Shown here: positions 33,814 through 48,045 of the stretch, piece by piece
Layout: every line of letters begins with the position of its first letter
How positions within the stretch are numbered: the stretch's first letter is position 1
Assembly: GCA_029204225.1 (NCBI GenBank)
Contig: CM055099.1
Location: 70,319,349-70,383,348, forward strand
Direction of reading: 5' to 3'
Length of the DNA stretch: 64,000 nucleotides
DNA from: Diphasiastrum complanatum
Lineage: Eukaryota; Streptophyta; Lycopodiopsida; Lycopodiales; Lycopodiaceae
The notes under the pieces: generated by a model
The model's input: only the letters and a program-made list of their open reading frames with translations
What the model was told of the DNA's origin: nothing
Databases searched by the model: none
Made by a program: the position numbers and the translations under genes

Positions 33814-36011
33814 ATCTGCAAAATCAACAGAAATGTTGTGAGAAAAATTAATATAAAGAAAATGCTAATACTAAAGAAATTTAATCTGAATATGTTGTGT
33901 CCGACGAATAGTCGAGGTAGGCCGAATTGTTGAAGGGTGGCCAAATAGTCGGTGTCAGCTGGGTCGTCAAGACACTGTTACCAATTCCTTTGTGTTTTTG
34001 TAGACTGTTAGAAAACAAGTGTATTTCTATAGAGTGTGCAACTGTACAAGTATTTACAACAACTAATGAATGGATCTAGATTAGTAATGAGATAAGGGAT
34101 GGAGAGGATAGAAATCCAACAAGAACTTGAAAGAAAAGAAGCAACTTTGTTGAGGCTGAATTGCCAATGGGTACAATGTCTTTGTAGTATTCACCCACTA
34201 TTGTCAAAAAGATTTATTAAATTTTGTAGAAAGAAATGCGTTGAGTGCTCAAAATCTAATAAAACCTCTTAAAAATTCTCCAAACCATATACACATCTAT
34301 GAACCAGACCTTTTGCAACTCATTCAAACTCCTCCATATGCTCATGGGATAAACCATATTCCCCTATAGCAAGAACCACAACAATCCTCAACATAATGTG
34401 GTTGCACACATCTCCACCTTCATGTGTTATCTATTAATGCTTGCAAAACTCATGCAATTCAACATGTGGGAAAACATGTTGATTGATCAGGCCCCAATCA
34501 AGCCTTGTAGCCATTTGACAATTTAAGGACTCTAAAGTTGGTGCCAGGGGACACTCACAGATCTCTAAACAACACCTTCTATCCAATCCATTCAAAATCA
34601 TTTGACACATTCTTATGGGATAAACCAAATCTCGTTGCGCCTCTTGTTGGTTGGTGTGGTTGGCCTTGACTAGTGTAAGTATACATAACTAATGCACACA
34701 TTTGATGCATTACAACCACCATGCACAATTTTGATGCCACAAATGCCACACAACTCATGATTATGAATATCTATCAATGAGAATATGTCAATAGAAATTG
34801 CTCTAGCTCAAGGAGATTGTTGATTGAAAGTTGATATATATCAATGGTGCTCACTTACGGAAGGTTTGGCACACAGACTTCTCTCAACCAATGGCATTAC
34901 CAATTCAACTAACCTAAATCACTAGCATTATCAATCTCAATCTGAACACATGAAGGCTTAGGCCTCATTGTTGTGTAAAGGATTTGCGAAAAAAAAACAA
35001 AACTTACTAGAATGAAAATCCTTTCAAAGTGGAAAAGATCCCTCCACACAATTTTCCTGGTCCAATAAATAAAAAATCCCTAATAAAAACTTTACATGCC
35101 CATGAAAATTTTATTATTTCTAAATTATTATTGATTGATTTGGTAACCAATCCATTGTACAAAAGGATGCATGGATAATATTAACATCATATATAAGAAT
35201 CCTTTTGGGTAAGAAGAAGTAAAGTTTTTGTTCAATCTTTACATAAGGGACCTTCAAAGTAGTTTTGATGTGCCCTTGCTATAGAAACTTGTCCACAAGG
35301 TTTTTTCTTAGGAATGGGTTTCAGAAACGGTTCCCAAAGAGCCATTCCTTTAAGAAAAAAGAAACTTGCTTTTTTTTTCACACGAAATTGAAATGTATCT
35401 CTTAAGGTCTTCACTGAAGTTATCGTTCCTTAAGTACCTTAGGAACTTATGAGCATAGAAACTGGAACATGAAGATAATTTTATAAAAAGCTCCTAGTAA
35501 ACTTTGTCAAGAGTTTATAGAAAACCCAACCTCTTTTTTAACTTAGAAACTTGGGCAAGAACTTAGGAATGGGAATAAGAACTTAGGAACATAAACATAA
35601 TCCCCTTTTTTTAACACAAAGTTTGGAAGTTTGGAACTTACGAGCATGAACTTGGAAAGTCATGAATAGAAATAGGAACAAAGTCTTTTTATACACACTT
35701 GGAACCCTTCTTTGGAAACTCTAAAACTAATTCTATGTTTTTATCATTTTATGAACGGGTTTTCACCTCTTGTAAAGACAATCTACAATAGGATTTTAGG
35801 GGATTAGAAAAAATTGATCAAAAAGGGTTTAAATTTTTTTTACTTTTTTGTTCTTACCTAAGAAACCATTCCTAGTTACGGTTCCTTAGGTGCTTTTAGG
35901 AATGGTACATAAAATTTTAGAAGAACATGTTCCTAGAAACTATCAGCCTCGCACCTCAAAAGAAGTAACGCCCTCAAATGAGGGCCTTTCCCATATATGT
36001 AAAGATCTTAT
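33814..36011. other. Region without a recognisable gene
   Basis: No convincing frame. From about 35390 to 36000, phrases such as TTCCTTAGG and AACTTAGGAAC recur. These are related to the tandem repeat that follows. Confidence 0.4.
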
Positions 36012-36832
36012 GAAAAAGTGTGAGTTCTTAGGAACAATTTTGTTCTGTTCCTAGGAACTATCGCCCTCACACCACAAAACGAGTAAGACCTTTCTCCTAT
36101 ATGTTAAAACTTCATGAGAAATGGTGCTCATATTTGAAGCATCTCTTAAATGCTAACATTATGTTGAATATGTTCCAAAATTTATTCCACACCTGACTAG
36201 AACTCAAATAAAGAAAAGACTATGTATTATTATAAGTAGAAAATACAAAGGGACCTTACAGCTGTCGTAATGTCCCTAGAACCTTACAGCTGTAAGTTGT
36301 AAGCTACCTCTGACTTGTCTATTTTTAGACAAATTTTTATTCTTAGCATTTTTTTCATGAGATTTTTATTCGGGATAAGGCTCCTATTTGAGTCCCGTCC
36401 ATTATACTAAAGTCATGAAAAGTTGTGCGTTCCTAGGAATGACTTTGTTTTGTTCCTAGGAACTGTTGGCCTCGCACCTTAAAACAAGTAAGGCCCTTCT
36501 CCCATACGTAAAAACCTCATGAAAAATGTGTGTATATTTTTGAAGGAATCTCTTGAATGCCAACATATTGTTTAATATGTTCCAAAATCTATTCCATACT
36601 CGACTAGAACTCGAGTAATTTTTTACTAAAAAATGGTTTTGTATTGTTATAAGTAGAAATCACGAAGGAACCAAGCAGTTGTTCTAATATTTCTCAAAAC
36701 CTTACAATTGTAATGTTCCTCTAACTTATCTATTTCTAGACAACATTCTTAACATCTTTTTCATGGGATTTTTTATGCGGGATAAGACCCATGTTTGAGG
36801 GCCTACCCGTATAATGAGGCCATGTGGAGATT
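36012..36832. repeat. Tandem duplication, period about 405 bp, with palindromes
   Basis: Two diverged copies (about 36012-36416 and 36417-36832) share the same order of landmarks. Each has a paired GTTCCTAGGAAC-type palindrome (36024-36035 and 36047-36058; 36429-36440 and 36452-36463). Each also has a TATGTTCCAAAAT phrase, an ATTATAAGTAGAAA or GTTATAAGTAGAAA phrase and a GGGATAAG phrase. A shorter partial copy of the first part is visible near 35926-36011. Confidence 0.75.
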
Positions 36833-37676
36833 ATGCTTCATGCTTTGTCTTATATTAACTATACAAACAATAAACATAAGAAGAAAAAAAGGACGATGAT
36901 TGTGGTTGTATGTGGTAATGGTAAATGGCGATGCAGTGAGTCTCTCTGGAGCACCTCAAAACAAGAGGGAAGGCTCAATGGGGAGGGTGGTGCTGTTTAA
37001 GCCTTATTAGTGCTTGTCTTATGAAATAAAGAAACACAAGAATAAGAAGAAGAAGAAGAGAAAGGTGGCATTGGAATTTTGGTACATAACGGTGCGAGCT
37101 GGAAACGGAAAGCGTGACGTGGGGTCACGGGTGAGGTTGAGAAACAGCTAATTATCGTTTATGGTTTTTATATTCCTCCTCATTTTTTTATCCTTTATTT
37201 AATTCCTATGCCAGCAACGAAAGGGAGCGAGACAGAGAGAGGTTCTAGGAAGGCGACAGCAAAAACAAGATCCATACGGTACGTATTATCCTTATGAGCA
37301 ACGTATTATACAGCATTAGTGCGTGAATAAGAATAATTTCGGCCGGTCGTTATATGTTATTGTACGGTTGAATACGATGCAAGCGTAGTGCTAAAATCTA
37401 CGATGCACAGAGACTCGCCAGCGTGAGAATGGCATCACTGCCAGCCAGGGAATCGCGATATACAAATCGTCATTCAACAAGTTTTATTAATCGACGTGTA
37501 ATTTAGGGTTTGACCAGCCCTGATGATCGACGGACATGTGCAATGAAGTTTAGCCATAATAAAACTTTCTTATAAATCGGGACTATTTTATTATATTATG
37601 AGAAATGTGTAAACGCAGATTTCAATATGAAAAGCGTGAAAAGGTAGGTTTCCTTAAACTTAGGGTTTCAGGGAGG
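36833..37676. other. Upstream flank of the beta-galactosidase gene
   Basis: No gene seen. The sequence becomes less AT-rich than the flanking repeats. It is the likely promoter region, but no regulatory site can be named with confidence. Confidence 0.35.
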
Positions 37677-37683
37677 ATAAATA
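37677..37683 (+). promoter_or_regulatory. Possible TATA box of the beta-galactosidase gene
   Basis: ATAAATA in GGAGGATAAATAGCGG lies about 580 bp upstream of the start codon and would give a leader of about 550 nt. It is a weak match, and a leader intron or another start site is possible. Confidence 0.25.
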
Positions 37684-37779
37684 GCGGTAGATAGCGAGAT
37701 AGAAATTGAGAAAGAGAGAAGGTGATAGAACGAAAGGTCGAGTGATCACAATTTCTAACTCCTTTTCCTTATTTGGTGA

Positions 37780-37799
37780 GAGAGAGAGAGAGAGAGAGA
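37780..37799. repeat. (GA)n microsatellite in the likely 5' leader
   Basis: A GA dinucleotide run of about 20 bp. GA runs are common in plant leaders and core promoters. Confidence 0.8.
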
Positions 37800-38195
37800 A
37801 CGAGAAGCAGACAGAGGTAGCAAGAAGAATCGTTGTTCTGCAACGTGCGATCTGGTCGCTTTGGGCTCAAAAAATAGTTGGTAATATATTGCTTGTCGTA
37901 AAAGTTGAGCAGATCGGGCTGATTTCTTGCCAATGCCGCACACTGAATATTGAATCTGCCTCAAATAGATGACACCTGTTTTGCGTGTGTGAGCATCGAG
38001 AGAATTGAGGCTGGGAAAATTGAATTTAAACGAGACAGACAGACAGAGCTCTGTAGTGTGTACTCTGTTAACGTTATTGGCTTCATTCATGTTTTAGCAT
38101 TACTTGCGAGACCTTGCTGGCACTTCATTGTGTGAAATGTCGATCTGAGGGCTCCATTGCTTTAAATTTTTCATAAATTGCCTAGGGAAATCTTA

Positions 38196-38216
38196 ATGAG
38201 TGAGACCTATACGTAG
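38196..38216 (+). CDS. Upstream ORF of six codons before the beta-galactosidase start
   Basis: ATGAGTGAGACCTATACGTAG lies 43 nt before the main ATG at 38260. If the transcript starts upstream, it could lower translation of the main frame. Its use is inferred. Confidence 0.3.
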   Translation: MSETYT

Positions 38217-38259
38217 ATCAAGCGGAGCTGCGGACAAATTTCAACTCGTGAAGTACAGC

Positions 38260-38427
38260 ATGGGAGTTTTTATACCTTACCTGTGGATATTTCTATTCTT
38301 GGGAGTGATAATTACACATGCATGGACTGCTTCTAACGTAACTTACGACCATAGATCTCTAATTATCGGTGGTCAGCACAGAATCCTCATTTCGGGTTCC
38401 ATTCATTATCCCCGCGCCACTCCCACG
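38260..38427 (+). CDS. BGAL: BGAL exon 1: signal peptide and start of GH35
   Basis: Residues 1-56. A hydrophobic signal ([19 protein letters not shown]) is followed by [20 protein letters not shown] and [10 protein letters not shown]. The donor is GTTGGT. Intron 1 is 175 bp. Confidence 0.93.
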
Positions 38428-41400
38428 GTTGGTGTCTGAGATAATCTCCATATCTTTAATAACACCAGAAAGATTCCATGAAGGCATGAGACAACAAATA
38501 CGAACTAAGGAAATTATGTTTTGTTTAATCTTTCATCAATCGATCTTTTGGTAAATGAAATTAAATATACGTCGCTGACCAATCTTTTATGATACCCTAC
38601 AGATGTGGCCTGATTTGATTGCAAAAGCCAAAGCAGGTGGAATAGATGTTATTCAGACGTATGTATTTTGGAACGTACACGAACCTTCACCAGGAGAGGT
38701 GATTCATAGCATAGTCTCAGCCGGACTGAAACAATCACGAAATGCATTCATAACACTCTAAATACATCTAATCAACTGATATGCATGTCTGCACGTTCGT
38801 TTTCCTGTAATTGAATCCTCATATGAGATAAAGTCCGATAGACAATTCTTTTCAATGAAACAATAACGTTAAGCATGATAGTTGAATCCTGTGATCCCGT
38901 TTGAAAAACTATGCAGAATTTCATAAGTTATGTCGCTTCGTATTTATCGTATATCACTCTTCCAGATTAACATCTATTGAATTTTGCTTCGCGTGAAAAC
39001 ATTGATTGTAATGGCTAAAGTAGAACGTCCTAATTGAACAGTACTATCTGCTCAAATATAGAATCAAAGCTGTTATCCGTGATCTAACTTGGATTAGTTG
39101 TTTCCAATTTTGCAGTATCATTTCGAAGATAGGCTCGACTTGGTTAGATTCGTGAAGTCTGTCCAGCAAGCTGGCCTTTACGTGAACTTGAGAATCGGCC
39201 CTTACATAACTGCAGAATGGAACAATGGGTATGTATCACAGCCTTTCTCTGATCTTTGTAGCTATTGAACATCAAGATGTTTTCCTACACTGATCTCGCA
39301 GAAAACAAGGTGAATAAGGAGTATAATTTCTTTCTTACAATCGTCTACAGGGGTCTACCAGTGTGGCTGAGGAAAATTCCTGGTATGGAGTTCAGGACAG
39401 ATAATCAACCGTTTGAGGTAAATCGTCTTAAAACCATTAACAGTTGCAGTTTTAACCGTATACATACACCGTGTATAGTCACCTACCAAATTAGATGTAC
39501 TGCACGCATCATATGACTGATAAAACAGTGAGTAAACAAACAAGAGAGAAAGTAGGTGCACGTCTACATTCAGCATAAAGTTGAGAAGTAATACCTGACG
39601 ATACAAGAATATCACGCGTTATGAAACTTCAAAGTAGGTGCTCAATGCTTACACAAGTATCAATAGAAGTAATTATCGTATGATGATATAGAGACATTCA
39701 ATAGATAACAATAATCGATACTCTTGCGAAAAACCTACTTGCCATATTTTATCATGTGAGCGAGCAGGAGGTGCAGTCTTGTTATTTATCTCAGATTGGA
39801 TGCCTCACATCTGGATTATGGATTCAGAATGTGATCATATATGAAAAATCAGGAAGATCTAAGCTTTGCATGCTATGACTCCATGTGATCAGACCGAGAT
39901 GCAGACGTTTGTGACGAAGATCGTGCAAATGATGAAAGCGGAAGATTTATTTTCCTGGCAAGGTGGCCCGATCATCCTCGCACAGGTACATACTGCAATT
40001 TTTCTTATAGCATGTTCGGGAGTGAATTATCTAGAAAATACAGGTAGAAAACATCTAAACAGACCGAAAGAGAAGGTACGATAGAGAATTTTTGTTTGCT
40101 TCTCTAAATTTAATGGAGCTAAATAAAAATATATACTTCCCAAACCAGGCAGATAAAAAAATCATATTACTACAACGAAAAAGCTGCAGAATTTTTTCTT
40201 AAAATGTCGTTAGACTAGTACTCTAGGTATAGGGGAGTCACCCTGTCATGAGAATCTTGCCGACCCGACTTGGTTCAAACTTCAAAGTTCGTACAGTGAG
40301 AAATGTGAAAGCTTCTACAATAGACTTTCTGCACCTAACCAGGAACAACTTGACTAGATATCATGATATAAAAATATAGGTCAGCTGTGAAAAACAAGAT
40401 TCATTCTGCAGTTCTACCTTGGCGTTTCTATCAAGATAGTGAAAGTGCCACAGACTACGACAGTTATTTATCTGTCACCTTGTAAGCTCCCCGTAGCGTA
40501 GTTGGAGAACAGAACATCACGAGAATATGTCCTTTGATGTAAGACAATCTCAAATGCTGTACAAGTGATCTTTAGGTCTTCAGAAGATAATTAGCGAGAG
40601 TGATAAATATGGATTGAGAATGTTGATTTATGATTAATTCATATCTCCCCAACTATTACTTCTTTTGCAGCTAATAGGTAAGTGCAAAAAATTTAACAGC
40701 TTCTCTTATACAGGCTATGAAATTTTGAGATCTGCGGAAGGATCTTATAGGTTCAGGAGTATAGTATAGTATAATATGGTATTGTAATCTTTGGAAATCT
40801 TGGATAGCAAAAAAGCCATTTTAAAGAAACTGACGATTTGATTTGCATGATCTGCACTTATACTATATAGCAATTGTGTTGATTTACCACTTCATTCATA
40901 GCTCCTCAATTACTTCTTTTTCAGCTATTAAGTACGTGCATATACAGGCTATGAATTTCTGAGACTGCGGAGGGACTGTATATGTTTACAGCAGTATAGT
41001 ATTGTATTGTATTCGTTGGATAGAGTAAAATGGCCATTGGACAGAAACTGAGGATGTGATTGGCATCCACACTTGTGTTTTAGATCGAAAATGAGTTTGG
41101 AAATGGGCAGACTGCAGCCGATACCAAATACATGTTATGGGCAGCACACATGGCCGAGGAACAAAATACAGGAGTTCCGTGGATAATGTGCCAGCAAGCA
41201 AACGCGCCCGATGTTATTGTAAGTACTCGTCCTAATCTTTGAATATTTTTCTTCTTAATTGCTTACTAGTTATGAGCGGCGAGTCGAGGGAGAGAGAGAG
41301 ACAGATCAGAGATCAGAGACAGAGAGAGACGGACAGACACACACACGCCCTGCCACATGCACTCGTAAACGCCTATTCCTCCAGAAGCGCTTAGCGATGC

Positions 41401-44400
41401 CAGTGTTGGCGAGAGGTTCACATTCTATGACTGAGTCACATGTTGACTTCAAATCCGTATAATACATCTGAGTCAGTACCACAAATTCCTTTCAAACCTG
41501 GATTCTGGAAGCGCAGGCATTGCCTGCAGCCTCCAACGTGGCCTGCCTTCAGTCGTAGCCTCCAATGTGTGGCTGCGGAAAGGAGGTAGTAATTGTCAGG
41601 AAGATCAACTTATTGTGATTGCCTGGTGTAGTTTGATATTGCTCGTACGTAACCAAATACCACGGGATCGTTTCTTCAGCTTCTTCTTTGGGCATGATTG
41701 GTTGAATCATGCTGTCAATCGCATACAATGGAACGTTTCCTGCTCCCACCGCCGGTAACGGATGAAATCTGTTTTGCACACGGGGTTTTGAAATTTCAAC
41801 TATAGAAGTCTTGAAAGAGCTCACATGAAGGACATGATATTCCTTAAATTTCAAATCCCTTTCTTTATTGTTGAGACAAGCCATATCGTATTCAACGTAC
41901 AGCGCGAAGCCAAGCAAGGCGCTTGAGCCTTGAGTCTTGCGCTTATGGTTCCCAAAACCTCCAAGTTTTCCTTCAATCTCTCTTATATTTTCTATAGCTT
42001 GTAGTTTTCCAAAGAATGTTGCATTCTAAATTCCCAATTAAATTCGAACAACCACGGTCCACTATGGCACAAAATTTAAAGTTAACGCAACTAACTTATG
42101 GTCAACTTAGCATCTACTTAACTCTAATGGTATTTACTTTTTCTTTAGGTCGTGCCACCCCCATGGAGAATGGATTGTCCTGTAAGCTTAAAAGAACTAA
42201 CTTTATTTCCACTAGATTTAACTGTCACAAACATCAAAATTAAACCTCTAAAATTATCATAACAAACCTAATGAATCCTATGCATGAATATTATGTTGAA
42301 CAACAAACTCTTTAGTACAATAGTTATGTTTTTGAAGGACGACATCCTTCAAAAAATTTATTGAATCAATTTTGGAGGAAAAATGCAAGTTCCAATCTCT
42401 TTTTTTGCTTGTAGGTAAGAGATGTTAAATGATGTATCTAGAAGCCTCAAAATAGCAACATTGAGGAGTGAGACAAGAGGGAGAGAAAAAAATCTCCAAC
42501 TTTGCTTTGCTAATATGAACAAAGAATAAATGCAAGATTATTTTATCAAATCAAACAAAAGGCTATAGCAAAGAAGAAATAGGAGCTAGTATACACAATT
42601 TGACTTACCAAATGCATTGAAGTCATCTTAAGAAGGTGAATAATTGCAAGTGAAGCTGAAAATTTGCTCATGGGGTTGGTTATTGTTTTTTCACCTGAGA
42701 ATTGAGGATGTTTAAGCATGTGCACATTCAATATTCTAAGTATTTTTGTTTTTTAAATGGTATATGCACACATTGTATGTGCACACACACATGTATAACT
42801 TGGCCTTTGTACATGGTATTGTGGCATCTAGTTACAAATTACAAATTTTTCTATATGGAACTATACCCGGATTGAATCAGTATTATCAAGGTTGGTGCCA
42901 ATTGCTCTTTTGAGGAGACTCACAAATTTACTTATTAGACAACTAGAGGTTGACTAAGTATACATTTACAACACTTATTAGCACCCAAAGTTGTCACAAA
43001 TGGCCCATGGTAGTGACATTTGTAAAAAAATTCACAAGAGGGACACCATCTTGGCCTAAAAATTGGCCTATAGCATTGGCATTAATTAGATTTTTCACCC
43101 AATCCAAGAGAAAAAATAAATCTTCAAACATGGGTGCCTACTAAATTCTTCAGCCCTAAATCCCTTAATCAAAATGGAGGCTTGGTTCATTCAAAAAAAA
43201 AAAGAGGGTCTCCCACTCTTTAGACTCAGTTTGAATTTACATCGTGTGACACGAGAGGTGATAGGGGGACTTTGCTACGTAGGGCAAGTGGAGGTGATTT
43301 TTTGTGCTTGGGGACGTTGCTCTACATGTTGAGTTACCATGAGCAACTTGAAAAATGGACTTATGTCATGAAAAAAATCAAAGCTTTCCATTAAGACTTA
43401 GTAATGAAGTATCAAAGAGGAGTAGTCCTTAGCTAAGTCATCTCACTTGCCTAAGCTTAAACAGGTGGTGGTAAAAGAAAAGGCTATGGAGATGCACCAA
43501 GCACCTAGTCTTAAACCTAGAACCACCTTGAGTGCAACGCTTGTTGTTAGGCTAAAACCATAGCATTATGTAATTCACATATTGGTTCTCCCTATGGATG
43601 CTCAGCCTTTTGCTTTGATCTATATGGTATATTTGCTAAAAAAGCAAAACACAAGTCTCAAGTTCCAATGACCCCATAAGAAAATTGAGTCTAAATTTCA
43701 ATGTCTGGTCCTTATTGACACTACAAATTGAGTCATTGGATTAGACCCCTTGGAAAGGAGAGGAAAGGGGGTCCTACCTTCCCACCTCACCACTTATTGG
43801 AGGAAAAAAGAGCTTCCAAGTTCTTGCTAATTAGATCATCTAGTATTCCTATAACTAAGAAATTAGAAACATGCAACATTTGACATAAGGCATGGTCAAG
43901 AAAAGCTAATGTCATCAAATAGAATTGTAGTAATAGAGTTTCTAAGAGAGTTTCTTGAATGTGAGCTCAAAGCTGGAAGGAGTTTGATGTTTGCTTCACA
44001 GATAAACACATGCAATGGCTTCTACTGTGATTGGTTCAAACCAAACGATAATACCAAACCAACGATGTGGACCGAAAATTGGACTGGCTGGTATATTTCT
44101 TACCTTACCAGACTTTGCTTTAGAATTTTATACGGACTTTTATTGTTTTAAGGTTAGAAAGAGTTTTATTGTATACTCTATCACTACGCAGGTTGATGAA
44201 TGTCGAAATCCGAAAAGTTCACCATTTGAAAAACTTAACGAGGAAAATTGGTTGACGCGCAGGTTTCACAATTTTGGCGCTGCTACTCCGCACCGGCCTG
44301 TGGAAGACATCGCATTTGCAACTGCAAGATTTTTCGAGAAGGGAGGAAGTTTTGTTAACTACTATATGGTGAGTGGGGAATTTTGGATGTGAATAGATCA

Positions 44401-47400
44401 ATGTGCCAAGAAGATACAGCTAGTAGTTTTTCCTTTTCCAAGACTCAGTTTGCTGCGTTTAGAAATTGTACGAACGTTTAGTGAAGCTACGACAATTCTT
44501 ATTAGTCCTAAAATACATTCCTACTCTGAACATAAGATCCTCGATTTTGCTAGAAAGGATCATTTAAGCACGTATCTGCTTAGGTTCCTCTCTCTTTGAG
44601 CAGAAAAACTATTCATTAAAGTAAAGTTCAGTTTATTTGATACAGTGACATATACAACATTATGCATGGAAGAAACAAATCAAAGAGAATAAAGAGAGGG
44701 AATGTATAGATATCTTCGTTCTTCATTTGTCTGCAAGGTGAGCAAGCAGCAGAAAAAGTGGATCCTATGCTCTTTAATAGCCTCGGCCGGAAGCCTAAGT
44801 CCTAACCAAGACAGTTGGTGGCCCACCTACAGTGACTCTTAACAGATTCTATTTAGCTAAATTAAACTTATGGCAGATGCCAGCCTGCGGTTAGCGTTAG
44901 AGGATATCGTCTAGATAACTGAGAATGCCAATGGGTGTAGAGTATGTATGTAGCTCACAAATTTGTGGAGACCTCCTATGGTCCTCTAAACAAACCGGTG
45001 ATGTATCTTGCCAGGTCAAGCACATAGTGTACCATAGATTTTTCTAGCTATTTTCTTGTTTCAAAAGCCCTTAATCATACCTTTGATAGAGAACCAATAG
45101 GATCTGAACTTAGTTAGAAGTAGCGTAACCAGTGTGCACTGGGTGTAAATGAGACCTGAATTTTAGTTCTTGCATTTTAGTGCACCCATTAAGTACAGTA
45201 ATGGTTTGCATCAACCATAAATGGGCCCTGAAATTCATGCAACTAATAAAATGTCAACTAACAAATAAGAAAAATTCTAGGGTGTTACATGTTCCAGCTT
45301 ATACTCCTGACAACTTGGCGCCCTTATTTGGCATGATCTGGCATTTAAACATATATTGTTAGTTCTCTTGGACTCAGCTTATTCCTCAACTCGGAAGAGG
45401 GTGAAGGCAGGGCCCCACCCTCATCCAACAATCAAGAATGCCGATGCACACGGAGATAGAGGTTCCTCAATCACTAGACGAGGGTGGCCCTGTTTTGCAC
45501 TCTCAGTGGAGTTCAGGAATGCGGTCCTCCAGTGTTTGGGCAGTATCTGGTTCATTTGAACATGTATGATTGGGTCATTTGGCAGTGCATTGACCAGCCC
45601 TTACTTATGGCTCCTTCAATAAGTGTAACAAGAACGTTGTGGTATACCACAAAGACGTTGCCACAAATTTCTTGAATAAAAAGAGTGATTGGGAGATTGG
45701 ATGCAAAGGTAATTACGGTACTGTCAAATCCTAGTTGTCTTGGAACTGTGAAATAATGGTTAGTATTTCGTTTTCTTATCCCAAGCATTGAACTCTAATT
45801 CAAAGTGTGAGCATGAGAACTTAGAAGAGATATGACAACAATAAAAATGTTTTTTGACAGCATTTTACATAAATCTTTATTTATTGTTGCTGGTAATGAT
45901 GTTGGTGTGGCATGCATGTTGAGAGCATAGGGAAGTATGCAAGAAAATAAGGGGGATCCGAACTTTTTACTCTCTATGACTTCCATATGAAGGTGCATTT
46001 AAAGCGTGGGCATGCATGCAAAAGAAAAAGGGATATGAAGTTTTTGCTATTTACAAATTGCATATAGAGCTGCATCTAGAGGATTGAATCATCTAAGTAA
46101 CTTTAAATGGTTTTGCAGTATTTTGGAGGAACCAATTTTGGCCGTACAGCTTCTGGACCCTTTCTTGGAACTTCATATGACTATGATGCTCCAATCGATG
46201 AATATGGTGCTCTATTCTGCTCTAGGCTTTACAAATATGCTTCATTGGATTTCTGATATCATTCATATATTTCTAGGCAACTGATTTGATGTTTATGTAC
46301 ATGAAAATTTTTCTCTACATGCTCTTTAGGAAGCTTTTTGGATATCTTGTAAACATAGATGCATCGCATTCCAGAGCGTGGCATTCCGATCACAATCTAG
46401 AACGTTCTGAGGTCTTAGGTCATTCTGAAGCGGAAGTTTTTTTTTTTCAGGGTTTCCTTTGTAAATCTTTTGAGGAGTCATATGGGGAAAAAAAGCCTAG
46501 AAAGTTTAAAAAAACATTGATAGGTATTAGGTATAAAGAATACTAAATCATACCCGTAGTTGCATCGAAACTTATTTTACTTTGTTAACACTAAACTATA
46601 CTTGTAGCTGCATCGGAACCAAGCTTGCATTGCTACATTTTTAGATCACAGAAAGCATTGAATAACATTGAAACGACCCTTGTGCATCTACGGCCTATGG
46701 TTATGGGACCAGTTTCCATGCACTTGGAAGGCGTTTTGATAGATCTTTAAGTCCTTTTGGGAATTCTTCTACCGAGTTTTTCCTTGTTGCACATCATGGA
46801 AGGTACATTACTATTTAACACATACGAAATGAGCAATTACTGGTAACTGAGGCAAGCTTAAACAAATTCCAAAGCCACGAAACTTGATCCTCATGAGGTG
46901 TGATTTCTTTTTCAGGCTTTAGTTAGTGAAATATTCAACCTGGTAAGCAGTAGATGATCATCAATAGTGTATATCAGGTTGAAACATATTTTTGATGCAC
47001 CTACTGAGGAAATGTTGTTATATCAGTAGCCTGCATTTCCCTTACCAATGATTTTGCCAACTGGCTGATGATTTATTCCCTTTGGAATGAATTTACAATT
47101 TGGGAGTGATAAGGTTACTGATGAGTTCTGGTGCCAATTTATGTGAATTATGTAGAGACATTTTTTTATATCATTTGCTGTCAAAAGTCAATTTCATTTT
47201 CAAAAGGGTCTTTTCATTTTGACATGTTTATGAGCTGCAAAAAATAAGTGATGAAGACATGCATAGTCAGTAGCAGTAGTGTTGTTGAAGTCAATCCAGA
47301 GTTTATTAGTCATTTATAACTTTGATGAATGAAATTCTTATTAGTTCAATACCTCATAGGTTGAGGGAGAATGATTATTTCTCTTCAACTCTTGTTTTGA

Positions 47401-48006
47401 AATTTTACTTGTGATGTTTTCATTGCATATTGTTACCATGAACATTTATGGGCTATTAAGCTGTAGAATTTAGTCTTCCCCCAAACAATAATGTTGATGA
47501 CGGCAGGCAAATCTTTTTGTTGGGAACAATTACCATGCAAAGTTTCATAGAAATTCATTGCTATTTACCATGCTGCTATGTCTGCAATGATGTCATTTAC
47601 TGCCATTGATTTGCTGAAATTCATGGTCTGTGACATCTTTTGTGCAATTGTTTTTCATGAAGTTCTGTGCCCTTAACAGATTAGCTCAAAGAAGCTTGAT
47701 TAACTTTCTTTAACAGCATCCTGAATACAAATATTGGGATGCATGTACAAATTGGTGTTCGGCAAATATTTGTTCTGATCTCTGACTAGAACCTATTGAG
47801 CCATAGCATTTTGGCACTCTCTTCAAGTAGTCATTGAGGTAAAATGTTCATCCATTATGGTAACAAATGAATCTCTTTGTATTGGACAGGGTTGTTGCAC
47901 CAACCTAAATGGGGACATTTAGCTGATCTTCATAGTGCAGTGAGACTTTGTGAGCCTGCCATGATTCTAACAGACCCTGTTTACCAATATCTGGGCAACA
48001 ACCTAG

Positions 48007-48045
<39 letters not shown>

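Noticed and set aside
38200-38439. BGAL start codon at 38200
   Set aside because: The codon there is GTG. The first ATG in frame is 38260, directly before the signal peptide.
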